Shown: positions 7,481 through 15,617 of the stretch, in pieces | Numbering within the stretch: the first letter of the stretch is position 1 | How the letters are laid out: the number at the start of each line of letters is the position of its first letter | Origin: Endosaccharibacter trunci | GTDB taxonomy: Bacteria > Pseudomonadota > Alphaproteobacteria > Acetobacterales > Acetobacteraceae | NCBI GenBank assembly: GCA_024515975.1 | Contig: JAMSKV010000004.1 | Location: forward strand, 124,001 to 188,000 | Direction of reading: 5' to 3' | DNA: 64,000 bases | The notes under the pieces: generated by a model | What the model saw: only the letters and a program-made list of their open reading frames with translations | What the model was told of the DNA's origin: nothing | The model's database searches: none | Position numbers and translations under genes: made by a program

Positions 7481-9301
7481 TCAACCGGCGCGATCTTCTC
7501 CTGCCAGGGTGCAGGCCGCATGCACGAGCGCCAGATGGCTCAGTCCCTGCGGCGTGTTGCCGATCTGGTCTCCGGTTTTCGGATCGATCATCTCCGACAG
7601 CGTGCCCGTGTTCGGCTTGATGGCGGCGGTGATCTCGTCGAACAACGTCGAAGCCTCGTCGCGCAGGTCGAGCATCGCCAGCGCTTCCACCATCCAGAAC
7701 GAGCAAGCCAGAAACAGGCCTTCCTCCTGCTCGGCACCGGAATAGCGAAACAGGAACGGTCCGTGCCCAAGCTCGCGACGGATGGCGTGCATCGTCGACA
7801 CCCAGCGCTGCCTTCCATCGAAGCCGAACCGCACCGCCAGAGTCAGGGACGCATCGAGCCTGTCGCTGCCTGGATAGAACAGATACGCGCCCTTCTCCTC
7901 CGACCAGCAATGATCGTTGATCCACGCTTCCACGCGGTCGCGTTCGCGCGTCCAGCGCGGCAGGCAATCGGCCGGGATGTGTCCGTCCTTCGCCAGCTCG
8001 CAGGCATGCGCCAGGGCCTGCCAGCAGGAGATCTTGCTCATGGTGTAATGGCGCAGCTCGGTCAGCTCCCACATGCCGGCATCCTTCTGCCGCCAGCGAT
8101 CGGCGCACTGATCGGCCAGTTCCGCCAGGAGGCGGGCGCTTTTCTGATCGAGAACATGCCCGTAACGCACGAAGGAATGCGCCGTCTCGAAGATGTCGCC
8201 GTAGATCCCGTGCTGGTGCTGATGCGTCGCCCGGTTCCCGACCAGCACCGGTCGTGAACCGCGATACCCTTCCACCTCGTCCAGTTCGAGCTGGTCTTCG
8301 ACGATGTCGCCCGACAAGGAATACAGAACCCTCGGCCCATGATCGCCAAGACGCTTCATCAGCCAGGTGAACGCCGCCTTGGTTTCCGGCACCGCGCCGA
8401 GACGCAGGAACGCGTTCGCGGTATAGGCGGCGTCGCGTATCCAGGCGAACCGATAATCCCAGTTCTTGTCGCCGCCGATCCGCTCGGGCAGCGAGGTGGT
8501 CGCCGCCGCGACGATCGCCCCGCTGGGCGAATACAGCAGCAGTTTGAGCGCCAGTGCCGATCGCCGGACCAGATCGCGATACGGCCCCTTGTAGTGGAGG
8601 CTGTCCGCCCATTCGCGCCAGGCGGCGTCGCTGGTGTCGATGCGCCCATCGATCTCGCCGACCGAGGGCACACCGAGCGGCTCGTCGTCGCCGGCCAGGA
8701 TGGCGATGGTCGCGCGCTCGCCTTCCCCCACCTCCAGGACCCCCTCGACGAGCTCGTCCTCCTCGCGGAGGATGCGGACGTTCTCCGTCGTGCGCAGCAT
8801 TCCCAGAAGGGTGCCGACATGGAAGATGCAGCCATTCGGGGTCGGCTGGAGCCAGGGCGAGGCGGTGCCGCAGAACGTCCCCATCCGGACCAGAAACCGG
8901 AACGACACCCGTCCGCTAACCCCCGCGATGCGGCGGGCGAACTCCGTCCAGGGCAGACGGCCGGCGAACGAGCTGTTCAGCGATTCCGTGATCCGCGCCT
9001 CGCCGCCTTCCGTCCGCACCACCGTCCGCAGCACGTTGCTGTCCGGCAGATAGTCCCGCTCGCAGGTGAACGCTTCGGTCGGACGAAGCTGGAAGAATCC
9101 CCCCTTCCGGTCGAGCAGGCGGTCGAACACCGGCGGCGAGTCGAGATTCGGCACGCCCCACCAGTCCACCGACCCGTCCGGCGCCACCAGCGCCACCGAA
9201 CGCCCGTCGCCCAGAGCAGCGTAATCGGCGATCGGCCAGAACCCGTCATGCGGCCCCGATGGCCGGCTGTCGCCCTCGCTGGCGTGCATCTCGTAACCCA
9301 T
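7481..9301 (-). CDS. Glycoside hydrolase family 15 protein (glucoamylase/trehalase-like)
   Basis: A 606-residue intracellular GH15 protein. The N-terminal beta-sandwich domain begins GFWPIADYAALGDGRSVAL and contains SVDWWGVPNLDSPPVF, found in bacterial GH15 enzymes including mycobacterial-type trehalases. The (alpha/alpha)6 catalytic domain contains WDYRFAWIRDAAYTANAF and later ELTE. No signal peptide is seen. The ATG at 9301 is chosen because GAGGG lies upstream; a longer in-frame N-terminus to 9355 is possible. It probably releases glucose from an alpha-glucan or from trehalose; the sequence does not decide which. Confidence 0.9.
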   Translation of the reverse strand: MGYEMHASEGDSRPSGPHDGFWPIADYAALGDGRSVALVAPDGSVDWWGVPNLDSPPVFDRLLDRKGGFFQLRPTEAFTCERDYLPDSNVLRTVVRTEGGEARITESLNSSFAGRLPWTEFARRIAGVSGRVSFRFLVRMGTFCGTASPWLQPTPNGCIFHVGTLLGMLRTTENVRILREEDELVEGVLEVGEGERATIAILAGDDEPLGVPSVGEIDGRIDTSDAAWREWADSLHYKGPYRDLVRRSALALKLLLYSPSGAIVAAATTSLPERIGGDKNWDYRFAWIRDAAYTANAFLRLGAVPETKAAFTWLMKRLGDHGPRVLYSLSGDIVEDQLELDEVEGYRGSRPVLVGNRATHQHQHGIYGDIFETAHSFVRYGHVLDQKSARLLAELADQCADRWRQKDAGMWELTELRHYTMSKISCWQALAHACELAKDGHIPADCLPRWTRERDRVEAWINDHCWSEEKGAYLFYPGSDRLDASLTLAVRFGFDGRQRWVSTMHAIRRELGHGPFLFRYSGAEQEEGLFLACSFWMVEALAMLDLRDEASTLFDEITAAIKPNTGTLSEMIDPKTGDQIGNTPQGLSHLALVHAACTLAGEDRAG

Positions 9302-9497
9302 CTGGCGGTCTGCCCTCGTCGTCCGAACGGGCCAACCCCGCGCTGCACTGCGCAACGTCGATGCCGCAGGAGCGGTTCGCAGGACGGGAATTTGTTGCCG
9401 CTATGGCAATGAACCCGCTTCTACGGCATACCGGCCATGCGCCGAAGCCAGAAAAAGCGACAAAGGGCGCGGCCCATCGTCAGGAGTATCGCGCCCC

Positions 9498-11081
9498 ATG
9501 CCTCCATCCCTGAAACGTTCGGTCGGCGGCTGGTCGCTGTTGTTTACCGGGATCGGCTCGATCATCGGTTCGGGCTGGCTGTTCGGCGCCGAACGGGCCG
9601 CCTCCATCGCCGGTCCGGCCGCGATCCTGGCCTGGCTGATCGGCGCCGCCGTGGTGCTGATCCTGGCGATCGTGGCCTCCGAGCTGGGCGGCATGTTTCC
9701 CGTCTCCGGCGGCATGGTGCGCTTCTCGCACGCGACGCACGGCCCCCTGGTCGGCTTCCTGGCCGGCTTCGCCAACTGGATCGCCATCGTCAGCGCCATT
9801 CCGGTGGAGGCCGAAGCCTCGGTCCAGTACATGAGCTCCTGGCCCTATGGCTGGGCGCACGCGCTCTATGACGGCTCCAGCCTCACCACGCCGGGCCTGC
9901 TGATCGCCGGCGTGCTCGTCGTGATCTACATGCTGCTGAACTACTGGAGCGTGCAGATCTTCGCCAAGTCGAATCTGGCCATCACCCTCTTCAAGCTGGT
10001 GGTGCCGGCGCTCACCGGCATCGCGCTGTTCTGTTCCGAATTCCATGCCGGCAACGTGGCCGGCACCACGCCGGGCAGCGGCGGCTTCATGCCGTTCGGC
10101 GCCGCGGGGGTGCTCACCGCGGTCGCCACCTCAGGCATCGTGTTCGCCTATAACGGCTTCCAGAGCCCGCTGAACCTGGCAGGCGAAGCGCGCAATCCGG
10201 ACCGCTCGATCCCGTTCGCCGTGGTCGGCTCCGTCGCCATCGCCGCCGTGATCTACGTGCTGCTGCAGGTCTCCTATCTCGGCGCGATCAATCCGGCGCA
10301 GCTCCTGTCCGCGGGCGGCTGGGCACACATCAACTTCTCCTCGCCCTTCGCCCAGCTGGCCCTGGCGTTCCAGCTCAACTGGCTGGCCTTCCTGCTGTAT
10401 TTCGACGCCTTCCTGTCGCCCAGCGGCACCGGCTCGGCCTATATGGCCTCCACCTCGCGCATGATCGTCGGCATGGAGCGCAACGGCACCGCGCCGGAAG
10501 CGTTCGGCCGCATCCATCCGCTCTACGGCGCGCCGCGCAACGCGCTGTGGTTCAACCTCGCGATCTCCTTCATCTTTCTCTACTTCTTCCGCGGCTGGGG
10601 CGCGCTCGCCGCCGTGGTATCGGTCGCCACCGTGATCTCCTATCTGATGATCCCGATCGCCGCCCTCACCCTGCGACGCACCGCCCCCGCCCTGCGCCGT
10701 CCGGTGCGCACGCCTGCCCTGGGCGTGCTGGGTCCGGTCGCCTTCGTGGTCGCCTCCGAACTGCTCTACTGGGCACGCTGGCCGCTCACTGCCGAGATCA
10801 TCCTGCTGCTGGCCGCGGCCGTGCCGATCTATGGCTTCTATCGCCGCAATGCCGGCGCCGCCGCGCTGATGGCCGAGTTCCGCGCCTCGATCTGGCTGCT
10901 CTGCTTCCTGCCGGCCCTGGCCTTCCTGAGCTGGATCGGCAGCCGCGAGTTCGGCGGGCTCGGCATCCTTCCCTATGGCTGGGACATGCTGATCGTGGCG
11001 CTGGTCTCGCTCGGCTTCTGCTTCTGGGGCGTGCGCAGCGGCATCGCGGAACCGGCGGTGGCCGATCTGATCGAAGCCTGA
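9498..11081 (+). CDS. APC family amino-acid permease
   Basis: A 527-residue transporter with about 12 to 14 membrane segments. It starts with the APC signature GIGSIIGSGWLFGAERAA and contains the NLAGEARNPDRSIPFA motif of the amino acid-polyamine-organocation superfamily. It is divergent from the GH15 gene, and about 196 bases between them hold both promoters. A clear terminator follows it. The substrate cannot be assigned. Confidence 0.9.
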   Translation: MPPSLKRSVGGWSLLFTGIGSIIGSGWLFGAERAASIAGPAAILAWLIGAAVVLILAIVASELGGMFPVSGGMVRFSHATHGPLVGFLAGFANWIAIVSAIPVEAEASVQYMSSWPYGWAHALYDGSSLTTPGLLIAGVLVVIYMLLNYWSVQIFAKSNLAITLFKLVVPALTGIALFCSEFHAGNVAGTTPGSGGFMPFGAAGVLTAVATSGIVFAYNGFQSPLNLAGEARNPDRSIPFAVVGSVAIAAVIYVLLQVSYLGAINPAQLLSAGGWAHINFSSPFAQLALAFQLNWLAFLLYFDAFLSPSGTGSAYMASTSRMIVGMERNGTAPEAFGRIHPLYGAPRNALWFNLAISFIFLYFFRGWGALAAVVSVATVISYLMIPIAALTLRRTAPALRRPVRTPALGVLGPVAFVVASELLYWARWPLTAEIILLLAAAVPIYGFYRRNAGAAALMAEFRASIWLLCFLPALAFLSWIGSREFGGLGILPYGWDMLIVALVSLGFCFWGVRSGIAEPAVADLIEA

Positions 11082-11097
11082 CCGGTTCACGTCTGTT

Positions 11098-11145
11098 GGG
11101 GCCGGAACAGCGTGGCTTGCCGCGCGGTTCCGGCCCTTTTCCGTT
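11098..11145 (+). terminator. Rho-independent terminator after the APC permease
   Basis: A GGGCCGGAAC/GTTCCGGCCC stem of 10 bp encloses a GC-rich loop and is followed by TTTTCCGTTTT. It starts 17 bases after the permease stop codon. Confidence 0.88.
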
Positions 11146-11192
11146 TTCCAGCACCCAGCCAAACTCTGCCCTTGCCATTCTTCGATCGAAAG

Positions 11193-11210
11193 ACATATCG
11201 TAAGATATGT
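11193..11210. promoter_or_regulatory. Inverted-repeat operator overlapping the PadR start codon
   Basis: A perfect 7-bp inverted repeat, ACATATC-GTAA-GATATGT, overlaps the first ATG of the PadR gene. A third half-site (GATATG) follows at 11216-11221. A possible -35 (TTGCCA, 11172-11177) would put the -10 inside the repeat. The position is what is expected for autorepression by the PadR regulator. Assignment to that protein is inference. Confidence 0.65.
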
Positions 11211-11851
11211 TTGAAGATATGAATTTCCCCTTCGCCCATCCCTTCCACGCCGGGCGCGGTCCCGGCCACGGCCGTCATGGCGGCCCAGGGGGCGGCCCAG
11301 GCGGCGGCCGTCATGGCGGCCGCGGCTTCTGGGGCGGCGGCGACGGCATGCCGGGCGGACGCCGCTTCACCTCCGCCGACCTGCAGCTCCTGCTTCTGGC
11401 GCTGCTCGAGGAACGCCCGGCGCACGGCTACGAGCTGATCCGCTCCCTGGAGGAACGCTCCGGCGGTTTCTACGCGCCCAGCCCCGGCATGGTGTATCCG
11501 GCCCTCACCTTCCTGGACGAGATCGGCCACGCCGCCGTGTCCCAGGACGGCAACCGCAAGCTCTACACCCTCACCGAAGAAGGCCGCGCCCATCTGAACG
11601 GCAAGCGTGCGGACGCCACCGCCATGCTCGACATGCTGCTGCGCATCGCCGCCCGCATGGAGGGGGTCCGCGAGGCCTATGCCGGGCTGGGCGACATCGA
11701 TCCGGATGCCTCCGACGCGCTGTTCCGCGCCCGGCACGGGCTGAAAGCGGCCTTGGCCCGCGCGCGCGGCGCCTCGCCGGACGAGCTGCGTCGCATCGCC
11801 GGCATCCTCGAACGCGCGGCTGCCGAAATCGCGGCGGGCCGGCCGTCATGA
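11207..11851 (+). CDS. PadR family regulator with His/Gly-rich N-terminal tail (YqjI-like)
   Basis: A 214-residue protein. Residues about 10-50 are rich in His and Gly (for example GRHGGPGGGPGGGRHGGRG), then a PadR winged helix begins (LQLLLLALLEERPAHGYELIRSLEER, GMVYPALTFLDEIG). E. coli YqjI has the same architecture: a metal-responsive PadR repressor with a His-rich extension that controls the ferric-siderophore reductase YqjH. Here the regulator is followed, with a 4-base overlap, by a YqjH-like gene. The operator spans the first ATG; a second ATG at 11219 is an alternative start, and neither has a strong ribosome binding site. Confidence 0.9.
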   Translation: MFEDMNFPFAHPFHAGRGPGHGRHGGPGGGPGGGRHGGRGFWGGGDGMPGGRRFTSADLQLLLLALLEERPAHGYELIRSLEERSGGFYAPSPGMVYPALTFLDEIGHAAVSQDGNRKLYTLTEEGRAHLNGKRADATAMLDMLLRIAARMEGVREAYAGLGDIDPDASDALFRARHGLKAALARARGASPDELRRIAGILERAAAEIAAGRPS

Positions 11852-12606
11852 TCGGCACCCGGGTTTCGCACGAGTTGCGACGCCGCCTCGTGCGCGTGGT
11901 CAGAGCCGAGCGGATCTCGCCGCGCATGCGCCGCATCGTGGTCGGCGGCGAACAACTCGCCGGCTTCACGTCGCTCGGCCCGGACGACCATGTGAAGCTG
12001 TTCTTTCCCGAACGCGGCGTCACCGATCCGGACGCCGTGTTCGCATCGCCGCGCCGCGACTACACGCCGCAGCGCTTCGATCCAGAGCGGCTGGAACTGA
12101 CGCTGGATTTCGTGCTGCACGGGGCCGGTCCGGCCTCGTCCTGGGCCGCGGAGGCAGAACCCGGCGAGCTGCTCGGCCTGGGTGGGCCGCGCGCCTCCCT
12201 GGTGCCGCCGGACGATGCGACGCCGTGGGTTCTGGCCGGCGACGAAACCGCCCTGCCCGCCATCGGCCGCGCCTTGGCCGAGCTGAATCCGGGCCAGGCC
12301 TGCCTTGCTCTGATCGAGGTGGCGGATGTGGAGGAGGAACGCTACCTGCCCTCGCCCGGCAATGCGCAAATCCGCTTCCTGCACCGCAATGGCGTGGACG
12401 CCGGACGCTCCGACCTACTCGACCAGGCGCTCCGAGAGGCCAGTTTGCCGGCAGGCGCCGCATTCCGCATCGCCGCCGAGATCGAGACGGCGCGACGGCT
12501 GCGCGACTGGTTGATCGCCGAGCGCGGCATCGACCGCGACCGCATACGCGCAGCCGGCTATTGGCGGCTGGGCGCTGCGGATGGCGGCAGCCGGATCGAC
12601 TCCTGA
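11848..12606 (+). CDS. Siderophore-interacting protein (YqjH/ViuB-like ferric-siderophore reductase)
   Basis: A 252-residue flavoprotein of the siderophore-interacting protein family. RVVRAERISPRMRRIVVGG and the FAD-binding RRDYTPQRFDPERLELTLDFVLHG block come first, followed by an NAD(P)-binding half (WVLAGDETALPAIGRALAEL, then GYWRLGAADG at the end). These enzymes reduce Fe(III) in ferric siderophores to release iron in the cytoplasm. The ATG overlaps the PadR stop codon (ATGA), so both are made from one transcript. Confidence 0.92.
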   Translation: MIGTRVSHELRRRLVRVVRAERISPRMRRIVVGGEQLAGFTSLGPDDHVKLFFPERGVTDPDAVFASPRRDYTPQRFDPERLELTLDFVLHGAGPASSWAAEAEPGELLGLGGPRASLVPPDDATPWVLAGDETALPAIGRALAELNPGQACLALIEVADVEEERYLPSPGNAQIRFLHRNGVDAGRSDLLDQALREASLPAGAAFRIAAEIETARRLRDWLIAERGIDRDRIRAAGYWRLGAADGGSRIDS

Positions 12607-12684
12607 CAGACCGGCGCGGCGCAGAAGGAGCGTATCGCCGCCCGGCCGCAACGCCGCGACCGCCGCACCGCCGTGCGGCAAGGG

Positions 12685-15048
12685 TCAGAAACCGACCTTG
12701 ACCGTGGCGATCGCGGCGAAGCCCTCGCCGACATTGTAGGTCGGTGCGGTGCCGTCGATGACGGAACCGAACCGGCCCACGGTGTTGAGCGCGTTGGTGG
12801 AGATCGAGTTGATCCCGCTCAGGAAATGGTTGTCGGTCAGGTTCACCAGATTGAGCTGGATCGTCGGCGACTTGGCGCGGCCGATATCGGGCAGACGGAC
12901 GCCGACCGTTCCGCCCATCTCGTAATAGGCCGGGATCTCCTCATCGTTCATGAAGGTGGAATACTGCTTGCCGATATAGCGCATGTTCCAGTTCCAGAAG
13001 AACTGGCCGTTATCCCAGTCGATCCCGACCGAGCCGACGAAATGCGGCGAGCGGACCGCATCCTTGCCCTTGGTCGGCAGATAGTCGCCGCCTGCATCGA
13101 TGTCGTTGTCGATGCTGGTATGGAGGTACTGGCCGGCGACGTAGGGCCGGAAGTGATGGAACGGCCGCGTGCCGAGCTCGACGTTGATGCCGTCCGAAGT
13201 CTGACCGCCGGCATTGATGCTGGTGGTGACCGAGCCATTGGTGCCGGCGACGGCCGTCGCGATCTGCCGGTTTGTGAAGTTGTAGTGGAAGTATGAAACG
13301 GATGCGACCAGCTCAGAACCCGTGTAGCGATAGCCGAGCTCTTCCGAGATCGAGTATTCGTCCTTCACGTTGCTCGAGCCGATATTCGCCACCGACCCGT
13401 CGAGATAGGAATAGGTGTTGTAGAGCGTCGTGTTCACCGGCGACCGGAAATTGGTCGAGACGCTGGCGAAGATCTGGTTCCTCGGATCGAACTGGTAGTG
13501 GGCCGAGATCGCCGGCAACGGCTGCGAATCGTTCAGCACCGCCTTGTATTGCGGGCCAGGCAGATAATTGGTCCCGTCACGATTGATGATGGCTTCCTTG
13601 AAGCCGGCATCGAGTTTCAGCTTGTCGCCCAACAGGGAAAGCTGATCGCCGATATAGAGCGCATGGATCGTGGTCTTGGTGTCGTCGTTCCGGCCCAGGA
13701 ACGGCGTTCCGTCCGTGGTGCGCAGGATGCCGAGATCGCCCCACACGCTCGCCGGCTCGCCGTTCTGGCCGACGGGGCTGTAGGTATAGTAGTCGTGGTC
13801 GTTGGAATAATCGAACCACCAACCCGCATACACCGTGTTGATGCCGGAGCGGTATTTCAGCGTGCTGTTGAAGCCGGAGCGGTACTGGTCATCGATGAAG
13901 GCATAGAGGAACGGCGCGCCGTCTTCTGAATCCCCGCCCGGAACTGACAGGTTAACCGGCTGGGCACCCAGGAAATTGACCCCGTTGAAGACATCGAGCC
14001 CGATCGTGCCGTTTCCGTAGCCATGCCACATATAGGGCGTGAAATCCGCGGTCAGGCCCCGGCCGAGATTGAAGTGCGACGGCGCCGACATCTCGAAATT
14101 GCGGTACGGGTTCCGGTTCAGCTTCCAGTAATTGGTGTCGTTGTAGGTATAGGTTCCATCATAGTTGAAGGAGCGCCCGAACTGACCCCACTGCGCCAAG
14201 GTCGGGTTGGTGTAGCTGTTCTGGATCGCATCCTGATAGGCGCCGACCAACGACACACGGTTGCCGTTGCCCCATTCCTTCAGGAATTTCCAGTCCATAT
14301 GAACCTTGTTGTCCACGCCCGAGCCGCGCCAGGCGCGATCGTGCTGGTAGGATGCCGACACGAAGGCACGAATACCGGTATTGCCGATCTCGCCCGTGTC
14401 GAAACGGCCGAACTCGCGATTGTATTTGTACGATCCGTAACCGTAATCGAACAGGCCGCCCATGTGCTCGGACGGATCGCGATCCTGGAAAGTGAACAGA
14501 CCGCCGGAGCCGTTGATGGTCGGGGTGTCGATGTTCGACGAGCCCTGCTGCAGGGTCAGCTCGCTCATGTTCTCGCCGTCGGCGAATTCCGACGGGTAGG
14601 TCGTGTAGACGCCGACATCCGAGATCGGCATGCCTTCCCAGATGAAGGCCATCTCGGTCTGGTCGAGACCGCGGAGCGCGATGCCGCCGCCGCTCAGGCC
14701 CCACGGATCGACTTCCGACACCACGGCGCCGGGCAGGAGTTGCACCAGCATGAACGGGCTGGTCGCCGGCGCCTGCTTCTGGATGTAGTCGTTGCTCACC
14801 GTACTGATCGATTTCGGCGCAGTCTGCATCTTGATCAGGCCGCCGCCCGGCTGCAGCCCGGTCACGCCGTCTGCGCTGCGATGTCCGGCCGTCCCGGTCA
14901 CCCGCACTTCCTCGGTGCCGTTCTTGTCCAGCTTGCTGGACGTGGCTTGCGAATCCGCCGTTTGCGCAAGAGCCGTTGCGGCCAGGAAGCCCTGCGAACT
15001 CAGGGCGGTTCCGGCGAGAAGCACGAGAATCGGGAGGCGCACGGTCAT
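12685..15048 (-). CDS. TonB-dependent outer-membrane receptor
   Basis: A 787-residue protein with an N-terminal signal peptide (hydrophobic VRLPILVLLAG, Ala-rich cleavage region near ALAQT). A plug domain follows (SISTVSNDYIQKQAPATS, GIALRGLDQTEMAFIWEGMPI), then a long beta-barrel ending in Phe (VGEGFAAIATVKVGF), as outer-membrane beta-barrels do. The ATG at 15048 is preferred because GGGGACC lies upstream; an in-frame start at 15078 is less likely. It is convergent with the siderophore reductase gene, so an iron-chelate substrate is plausible but not shown. Confidence 0.92.
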   Translation of the reverse strand: MTVRLPILVLLAGTALSSQGFLAATALAQTADSQATSSKLDKNGTEEVRVTGTAGHRSADGVTGLQPGGGLIKMQTAPKSISTVSNDYIQKQAPATSPFMLVQLLPGAVVSEVDPWGLSGGGIALRGLDQTEMAFIWEGMPISDVGVYTTYPSEFADGENMSELTLQQGSSNIDTPTINGSGGLFTFQDRDPSEHMGGLFDYGYGSYKYNREFGRFDTGEIGNTGIRAFVSASYQHDRAWRGSGVDNKVHMDWKFLKEWGNGNRVSLVGAYQDAIQNSYTNPTLAQWGQFGRSFNYDGTYTYNDTNYWKLNRNPYRNFEMSAPSHFNLGRGLTADFTPYMWHGYGNGTIGLDVFNGVNFLGAQPVNLSVPGGDSEDGAPFLYAFIDDQYRSGFNSTLKYRSGINTVYAGWWFDYSNDHDYYTYSPVGQNGEPASVWGDLGILRTTDGTPFLGRNDDTKTTIHALYIGDQLSLLGDKLKLDAGFKEAIINRDGTNYLPGPQYKAVLNDSQPLPAISAHYQFDPRNQIFASVSTNFRSPVNTTLYNTYSYLDGSVANIGSSNVKDEYSISEELGYRYTGSELVASVSYFHYNFTNRQIATAVAGTNGSVTTSINAGGQTSDGINVELGTRPFHHFRPYVAGQYLHTSIDNDIDAGGDYLPTKGKDAVRSPHFVGSVGIDWDNGQFFWNWNMRYIGKQYSTFMNDEEIPAYYEMGGTVGVRLPDIGRAKSPTIQLNLVNLTDNHFLSGINSISTNALNTVGRFGSVIDGTAPTYNVGEGFAAIATVKVGF

Positions 15049-15118
15049 GATTGGTCCCCACGAGAGAAGCAACCGCATCCCGGTCGGAACGGTCTCATGA
15101 CAAAACGATGCAAGCGAG

Positions 15119-15604
15119 GTGCCAATTTCGTCGGTGTGTCGCGCGAGACGAGACGATGCCGCGTCCTTGTGCTCTGCGCGCCACTATTGGCGTGCGCCCG
15201 CCACGCCCGGACGCGTCGCGCTCCGCCAGCGCGCCTGCGCCGCTGCACGACCGGTTTGCCGGCGAGAACCGGTGCCGGGAAGTACGCATCCGTGCCCAAC
15301 CGGGACAGGAAACAACGCTCAGCCGCTGGTTCTCGCCGCGCGCGGATTGCAGCGTGCAGACCTCTTCAGGGTGGAAACGGTGTGGGCACCTACGCACGGG
15401 CACGCCGAGATCCGCACCGGGCGCTTCAGACCGGACTACCCTTCCGACACGTATCGCGCCCGTTGCAACGATCCGCCCCGGGACGGCATCGCGGCCTTCT
15501 ACCGGCCCGCGCCCGGCTGGCGGGGTGACGATACCGTGACGCTGCGCTTCGAGGAGCCTTCGGGCAAGCACTGGATGGCCGACTTCGTGATCACCACAGG
15601 CTGA
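15119..15604 (+). CDS. Hypothetical protein, N-terminus uncertain
   Basis: The C-terminal 75 residues (from about VETVWAPTHGHAEIRTG) look like a genuine compact beta domain with conserved-looking Cys, Pro-Asp-Tyr and Phe-Tyr-Arg-Pro-Ala-Pro-Gly segments. The first half is Arg/Ala-rich and unconvincing. A hydrophobic, signal-peptide-like stretch (RVLVLCAPLLACARHA) is present upstream in another reading frame. The gene may therefore start later, or its 5' part may be frameshifted. No function is assigned. Confidence 0.5.
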   Translation: MPISSVCRARRDDAASLCSARHYWRAPATPGRVALRQRACAAARPVCRREPVPGSTHPCPTGTGNNAQPLVLAARGLQRADLFRVETVWAPTHGHAEIRTGRFRPDYPSDTYRARCNDPPRDGIAAFYRPAPGWRGDDTVTLRFEEPSGKHWMADFVITTG

Positions 15605-15617
15605 ACCGGCGCGGCGC

